Of a DNA stretch of 64,000 nt, positions 60,016-64,000 are shown piece by piece. Made by a program: the position numbers and the translations under genes. The notes below the pieces were generated by a model. That model was not told the origin of the DNA. It ran no database searches and saw only the letters and a program-made list of their open reading frames with translations. Positions within the stretch are counted from its first letter, which is position 1; the number at the start of each line of letters is the position of its first letter. This DNA is from CAVURS01 sp963834425. Its GTDB lineage: Bacteria; Actinomycetota; Actinomycetes; Actinomycetales; CAVURS01. The stretch lies in the NCBI GenBank assembly GCA_963834425.1, contig CAWIBR010000019.1:86127-150126 (forward strand), given 5' to 3'.

Positions 60016-60697
60016 TTGGAGCTGACGCACCACTTCCATGTGCCCGGTGGGGTCGAGGCGACCTGGACCCACTTCCAGGACATCGCCGGTCTGGCTGGGT
60101 GCTTCCCCGGCGCCCAGGTGACCTCGGTCGACGGCGATGAGTTCAGCGGCTCCTGCAAGGTGAAGTTGGGCCCGATCGCCCTGCTGTACAACGGCACCGG
60201 CCAGTTCACCGAGCGCGACGCGACCAACCACCGGATGGTCGTGGAGGCGAAGGGCAAGGACAAGCGAGGGAACGGTACGGCGGCGGCCACCGCGACCCTG
60301 ACGATGACGGCTGCCGCCTCGGGCGGGACCGACGTCGACGTCGTCACCGACCTGGCCATCACCGGCAAGCCCGCGCAGTTCGGCCGCGGGCTGATGCAGG
60401 ACGTCTCGGACAAGCTGCTGGGCCAGTTCGTCGACTGCCTGCAACAGCAGATCACCCCGGCCGAGCCTGCTGCCGAATCCCCGTCCCCCCAGGCACCGCC
60501 CGCGACCGACTCAGCGCCTCCGGGACCGGCGATGCCCGAGCCCGCCGGCACCCACCCCGGCACCCGTCGTACCGCAGTCGGACGACGCGCTCAACCTCGG
60601 CGCCACGGTGTTGCCGGTGCTGATCAAGAACTACTGGAAGCCGGCCGCAGCCGGCGCGGTCATCGTCGCGGTGATCGTCTGGCTCATCAGCCGCTGA
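60016..60697 (+). CDS. coxG: CoxG-like SRPBCC protein with C-terminal anchor, one frameshift
   Basis: An SRPBCC (START-like) domain in residues 1-145 (LTHHFHVPGGVEATWTHFQ, GLAGCFPGAQVTSVDG) as in CoxG, then a Pro/Ala linker. A shift near 60555 restores DDALNLGATVLPVLIKNYW and a hydrophobic anchor AGAVIVAVIVWLISR ending at 60697. The TTG start is unusual. CoxG recruits CODH to the membrane, and the anchor fits that. About 226 residues when joined. Confidence 0.85.
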
Positions 60698-60716
60698 GCC
60701 GAAGCTTGGGTCGAGC

Positions 60717-61190
60717 TCAGGGCTCGTACGGCGGGGCCACGCCCCAACCCCAGCGGGGCACGGGCGCGTGCTCCACGACCTGCGCGTCCGGCTGCGAGTT
60801 GTGCATCGCGATCCGGGTGCCCCACTCCAGGTATCCCATCAGCGCGGCCCGGAACTCCGGGTCCGCCGGCAGGTCGGCATCATCCGCCGCGAGGCTCATC
60901 AGCGTGACGAACCGCAGCCGCTGATCGGCGGTGATGCCGAGGCCCCGATGGTGCGCCAGCATCCGCTCGTATCCCCCGAGGCGTTCGGTGTAGTCCGCCG
61001 GGCCGCCGAGCACCTCGACCCACCACACCGTGACGTGTGCACGGTGCTCCTCGCTGACGCCGCCAGGGAATAGCGGGCTCAGCAGGTCGTCGCCCTCGAC
61101 CCGGTTGTAGAAGGCGTCGATCAGTCGTCGTACGGCGGTTGGTCCGCCGCTCCACTCGACCAGAGTCGGTGGCTCTGTCTCGTCGGGCAT
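60717..61190 (-). CDS. Group II truncated haemoglobin (GlbO-like)
   Basis: A 157-residue globin. Proximal-His region ERMLAHHRGLGITADQR and the G8 Trp in YLEWGTRIAMHNSQ match group II truncated haemoglobins. N-terminal AFYNRVEGDDLLSPLFP is the family start. It binds O2 or detoxifies NO/peroxide. It is convergent with coxG and 45 bases from the arsenic cassette's arsR on the same strand. Confidence 0.88.
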   Translation of the reverse strand: MPDETEPPTLVEWSGGPTAVRRLIDAFYNRVEGDDLLSPLFPGGVSEEHRAHVTVWWVEVLGGPADYTERLGGYERMLAHHRGLGITADQRLRFVTLMSLAADDADLPADPEFRAALMGYLEWGTRIAMHNSQPDAQVVEHAPVPRWGWGVAPPYEP

Positions 61191-61235
61191 GCAGCAGCCT
61201 CTCCTCGAACGGCGTGGTGAGTGCAGCCGTTGTCG

Positions 61236-61598
61236 TCAGGGCTCGCGGATGGTCGACAGCAGCTTCCCGAGGTTATCCAGCGCTCCGTCAACGAGGCTGA
61301 AGTAGGCCCACTTGCCTCGCTGCTCACGCGTGAGCAGGCCGGCGTCGACCAGCACCTTCATGTGGTGGGAGACCGTGGGCTGGGACAGGCCGACCGGTTC
61401 GGTCAGGTCACAGATGCACGCCTCGCCGGAGGTCCCGCGGGCCGCGACCAGGGACAGCAGCCGCAGTCGGGTCGGGTCGGCCAGTGCTTTGAGGACGCCG
61501 GCCAGGCGTTGCGCGTCGTCGACGCTCATCGGCTCGCCTTGGACGGGAGAACAGCACCCGGCCAGATCGGTCACGGTCAGGGTCAAGGCGGTCGGCAC
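61236..61598 (-). CDS. arsR: ArsR arsenic-responsive repressor
   Basis: A 120-residue winged-helix repressor. An N-terminal Cys pair (AGCCSPVQGEP), as in Corynebacterium glutamicum ArsR, and a further pair in EACICDLTEPVGL provide As(III)-binding cysteines. Recognition helix LSQPTVSHHMKVLVDAG is typical. GTG 61598 is chosen to keep the Cys pair; an ATG at 61529 has a good ribosome site but would lose it. Divergent from arsM with an operator between. Confidence 0.9.
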   Translation of the reverse strand: MPTALTLTVTDLAGCCSPVQGEPMSVDDAQRLAGVLKALADPTRLRLLSLVAARGTSGEACICDLTEPVGLSQPTVSHHMKVLVDAGLLTREQRGKWAYFSLVDGALDNLGKLLSTIREP

Positions 61599-61616
61599 GC
61601 GCCCATCCTGACACAC

Positions 61617-61636
61617 GTATTGACAGACGTCGATAC
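61617..61636. promoter_or_regulatory. Putative ArsR operator
   Basis: GTAT-T-GAC-4 bases-GTC-G-ATAC is an imperfect 20-base palindrome in the arsR/arsM divergent spacer. A related half recurs downstream near 61670. It is the likely ArsR binding site. Confidence 0.55.
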
Positions 61637-61687
61637 ATGCGGTCACGGTCGTCGCATCGACCAGCGTCTATGCATGAGGAGACCGCG

Positions 61688-62497
61688 ATGACCACCGAGA
61701 GCGACGAACTGAGAGAGCAGGTCCGGGCCCGGTACGCCGAGGCGGCGATCACCGTGACGGGCGGCTCCGGCTGCGGCTGCGGGACTGGCAGCGCCACCGA
61801 CGCCTGCTGCGGTCCGAGCGAGTCAGGCAGCTGCTGCTCGCCGTCGGCACTGGAGGTCGACGAGACGTTCGGCGCCGCGCTGTACGACGCGAGCGAGCGC
61901 GACGAGCTCCCGGCCGAGGCGTTGGCAGCCAGCCTGGGCTGCGGCAACCCGCTCGCGGTCGCCGACCTGCACCCCGGGGAGCGGGTGCTGGATCTGGGCT
62001 CTGGCGGCGGCATCGACGTCCTGCTCTCCGCCCGACGGGTCGGACCGACCGGCTACGTCTACGGCGTGGACATGACCCAGGAGATGCTCGACCTGGCCCG
62101 GGCCAACACCGCGAAGTCCGGACTGACCAACGTCGAGTTCGTCCAGGGCACCATCGAAGACGTTCCACTGCCCGACGGCGCGGTCGACGTGGTCATCTCC
62201 AACTGCGTGATCAACCTGTCGGTCGACAAGCCGGCCGTGCTGCGCGAGATGTTCCGCGTGCTCGCCCCTGGCGGTCGGGTCGGGGTCTCTGACGTCGTCG
62301 CCGAAGACCAGCTCAGCCCATCTGATCGGGCCGAGCGGGGCAGCTACTTCGGCTGCATCGCTGGTGCCCTGTCCCGGCAGGAGTACCTCGATGGCTTGGC
62401 GGCGGCCGGGTTCACCGATGCGAGCGTCACCTTCACCCACGAGGCCGCCCCGGGCATGCACGCCGCGATCGTCCGAGCCGTCAAGCCCCGCGCGTGA
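61688..62497 (+). CDS. arsM: Arsenite S-adenosylmethionine methyltransferase
   Basis: A 269-residue class I methyltransferase: LDLGSGGGIDVLLSARRVGP near residue 105, GVDMTQEMLDLARANT, and the conserved Cys in ISNCVINLSVDKPAVLRE near residue 175. The N-terminal Cys-rich stretch (GCGCGTGSATDACCG) supplies further thiols. It methylates As(III) to volatile or less toxic forms. ATG 61688 follows GAGGAGACCGCG. Overlaps the aquaporin GTG. Confidence 0.92.
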   Translation: MTTESDELREQVRARYAEAAITVTGGSGCGCGTGSATDACCGPSESGSCCSPSALEVDETFGAALYDASERDELPAEALAASLGCGNPLAVADLHPGERVLDLGSGGGIDVLLSARRVGPTGYVYGVDMTQEMLDLARANTAKSGLTNVEFVQGTIEDVPLPDGAVDVVISNCVINLSVDKPAVLREMFRVLAPGGRVGVSDVVAEDQLSPSDRAERGSYFGCIAGALSRQEYLDGLAAAGFTDASVTFTHEAAPGMHAAIVRAVKPRA

Positions 62498-63183
62498 GCC
62501 TGGCTCGCCGCTCGGTCGCCGAGGGGCTGGGCACGGCGTTCCTGGTGGCGGCCGTGGTCGGCTCCGGCATCGCCGCCCAGCGCCTGTCACCGGGCGATGT
62601 CGGGCTCCAGCTGCTGGTGAACTCGATCGTCACGGGTGCCGCCTTGGTCGCGCTGATCCTTGCCCTGCAACCGGTCTCGGCCGCGTTCAACCCGCTCGTC
62701 ACTTTGCTCGAGCGGGCGTTCGGAGCGATCGACAACCGGGTGGCGCTGAGCCTGATCGGGGCTCAGCTGGCCGGCGGCATCCTCGGCGTCGTCATCGCGA
62801 ACCTCATGTTCGGCGAGCCGGCCGTCACGATCGCCACGCACCACCGGACCGGGTCCGGGCTCTGGCTCGGCGAGGTGGTCGCGACGTTGGGGCTGATGGT
62901 GGTCATCTTCGGCGCCGCCCGCACCGGCCGCAGCGACCGGACCGCCTACGCCGTCGGGACCTACATCACCGCGGCGTACTGGTTCACCAGCTCCACCAGC
63001 TTCGCCAACCCCGCTGTGAGCATCGCCCGGACCCTGTCGAACACCTTCGCCGGGATCGCCCCTGCCTCCCTCCCGGCGTTCCTGCTGGCCCAAGGCGTCG
63101 GCGCGGGCCTGGCCTATCCGCTGATCCGACTGCTCTATCCCACCCCCGCCCGCCTCGTCGAACCGGAGATCGCGCATGGCTGA
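62494..63183 (+). CDS. Aquaporin-family channel of the arsenic cassette
   Basis: A 229-residue MIP-family channel with six TM segments. The second NPA box is intact (FANPAVSIART) while the first reads FNPLV (N-P-L), an altered pore loop. ArsR-aquaporin-ArsC cassettes use such a channel (AqpS) instead of ArsB to export As(III). Start GTG 62494 overlaps arsM by four bases and its stop overlaps arsC. Confidence 0.85.
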   Translation: MSLARRSVAEGLGTAFLVAAVVGSGIAAQRLSPGDVGLQLLVNSIVTGAALVALILALQPVSAAFNPLVTLLERAFGAIDNRVALSLIGAQLAGGILGVVIANLMFGEPAVTIATHHRTGSGLWLGEVVATLGLMVVIFGAARTGRSDRTAYAVGTYITAAYWFTSSTSFANPAVSIARTLSNTFAGIAPASLPAFLLAQGVGAGLAYPLIRLLYPTPARLVEPEIAHG

Positions 63184-63601
63184 AGATCCCCCGACCCTGC
63201 GCGTTCCCACGGTGCTGTTCGTCTGCATCCACAACGCGGGCCGATCGCAGATGGCTGCCGGCTATCTGCGCCACCTCGCCGGCGACCGCATCGAAGTCCG
63301 TTCTGCGGGAACCGAACCCGCTGATCAGATCAATCCGGTCGCCGTCGCTGCGATGGCCGAGGACGGCGTCGACATCACCGCCGAGGTCCCGAAGGTCCTC
63401 ACTCCCGACAGCGTCGAGACGGCCGACCTGGTCATCACCATGGGCTGCGGCGACACCTGTCCCTATTACCCCGGTGTCCGCTACGAAGACTGGGACCTGC
63501 CTGATCCCGCCGGCCTCGACCTGTCCGCCGTACGACCGATCCGTGACGAGATCAAGGGCCGCGTCCTCGCGCTCATCGACGAGCTCCTCCTGCCTACCTA
63601 G
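63176..63601 (+). CDS. arsC: Arsenate reductase (low-MW phosphatase type)
   Basis: A 141-residue reductase with P-loop LFVCIHNAGRSQMAAGYL (nucleophile Cys near residue 17) and GCGDTCPYYPGVRYEDWDLP. It matches mycothiol-coupled ArsC1/2 of actinobacteria. It reduces arsenate to arsenite for efflux by the channel and methylation by ArsM. Its ATG overlaps the aquaporin stop by eight bases. Last gene of the operon. Confidence 0.9.
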   Translation: MAEDPPTLRVPTVLFVCIHNAGRSQMAAGYLRHLAGDRIEVRSAGTEPADQINPVAVAAMAEDGVDITAEVPKVLTPDSVETADLVITMGCGDTCPYYPGVRYEDWDLPDPAGLDLSAVRPIRDEIKGRVLALIDELLLPT

Positions 63602-63689
63602 AGACTCAGTGGTCCGCGGAGAGCTTTGTCGGATCGACCGGAGTCGACTCTCGGCCACTGGGACGTCGGACGTCCGCCGGGCCCCAGGA

Positions 63690-63977
63690 TCACTGCATCA
63701 CTCGCACCCAGCGGTCGACGCCGTACAAGGTGAGGAACTCGCGCGTGAGCCGAGTCGGTGCCCGGACGGTGACGGGTGCCTGGCCAAGGAGGTCGGCCAG
63801 GAAGCCGGCCAGTGCGCCGTCGCAGAACGTCACCTCGCTGAGGTCGACCACAACGCCGGCCCCACAGCCCGCGAGCCGTCTGGCCAGCGCGGTCAACTGC
63901 GGTCGCTGACAGAGGTCCACCTCGCCGGACATCCGGACCACCAGCTCGACACCATTCACCGCGGTACTGCAGGTCAT
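63690..63977 (-). CDS. STAS-domain protein
   Basis: A 95-residue anti-sigma-antagonist-like protein with VVDLSEVTFCDGALAGFLAD. In phosphorylated antagonists the sequence is FxDSSG with Ser as acceptor; here Asp-Gly-Ala replaces Asp-Ser-Ser, so it cannot be regulated in the usual way. Binding of a partner is still possible. GGAGGAGGGCTCCACC lies upstream of the ATG. Upstream region leaves the window. Confidence 0.85.
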   Translation of the reverse strand: MTCSTAVNGVELVVRMSGEVDLCQRPQLTALARRLAGCGAGVVVDLSEVTFCDGALAGFLADLLGQAPVTVRAPTRLTREFLTLYGVDRWVRVMQ

Positions 63978-64000
63978 GGTGGAGCCCTCCTCCTGGTGGG

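Overview
The window is high-GC DNA from an aerobic, soil-type Actinomycetota chromosome. The evidence is strong G/C third-position bias, many GTG starts, ATGA/GTGA start-stop overlaps, apparently leaderless promoters, an ECF41-type sigma factor, a complete beta-ketoadipate pathway, CO-dehydrogenase-family molybdoenzymes and an ArsR/ArsC pair of corynebacterial type. A Nocardioides- or Propionibacteriales-like host is plausible but cannot be proved from the window. I see no tRNA, rRNA, CRISPR array, insertion sequence or origin.

Layout. 1-744: end-truncated class II glutamine amidotransferase. 774-6751: xylose locus, with ROK regulator, ABC permease, ATPase and binding protein on the minus strand, divergent from xylose isomerase across a palindromic operator. 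6864-8413: type III CoA transferase and ArsR-type regulator. 8799-11374: SerA-like dehydrogenase overlapping a D-2-hydroxyglutarate-dehydrogenase-like flavoprotein. 11316-13420: MocR regulator divergent from an AhpD-like protein. 13479-15014: DUF222/HNH gene broken by several frameshifts. 15201-17445: phosphotransferase and acyl-CoA dehydrogenase, divergent. 17476-24382: tightly packed six-gene operon (GntR, APC permease, PfkB-SIS fusion kinase, nucleotidyltransferase-like protein, metallophosphoesterase, LOG-family protein), the best candidate here for an undescribed pathway. 24414-26056: ECF41-like sigma factor with an NmrA-like oxidoreductase behind a matching ECF41 promoter. 26441-28695: CHAD protein and ParA. 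28762-37594: pcaHGBDCIJ, IclR regulator, pobA and a benzaldehyde-type dehydrogenase, converting an aromatic aldehyde to beta-ketoadipyl-CoA. 37709-42329: 41-residue protein, LysR, MetE-like protein, MFS pump and MarR. 42424-44251: cysteine-less DksA-like protein and a calpain-like protease. 44347-52172: small operons (LysE/CGNR, TetR, membrane proteins, HxlR-SCP2/methyltransferase, PLP lyase/LuxR, SHOCT protein, CMD protein). 52193-60697: molybdate-type regulator, MoxR (CoxD), VWA (CoxE), GAF regulator, and CoxS-L-M-G of form II type (AYRGAGR). 60717-63601: truncated haemoglobin and an arsenic cassette (ArsR, ArsM, aquaporin, ArsC). 63690-63977: STAS protein.

A caution on quality: at least a dozen otherwise well-conserved genes are split by one or more single-base frame changes (ROK, xylG, xylH, pcaG, pcaH, MFS, lysE, CGNR, tetR, coxG, the HNH gene), while other long stretches, notably about 15-32 kb, are clean. 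Residual indel errors in the assembly are at least as likely as real gene decay, so these are annotated as full-length genes with the breaks marked.
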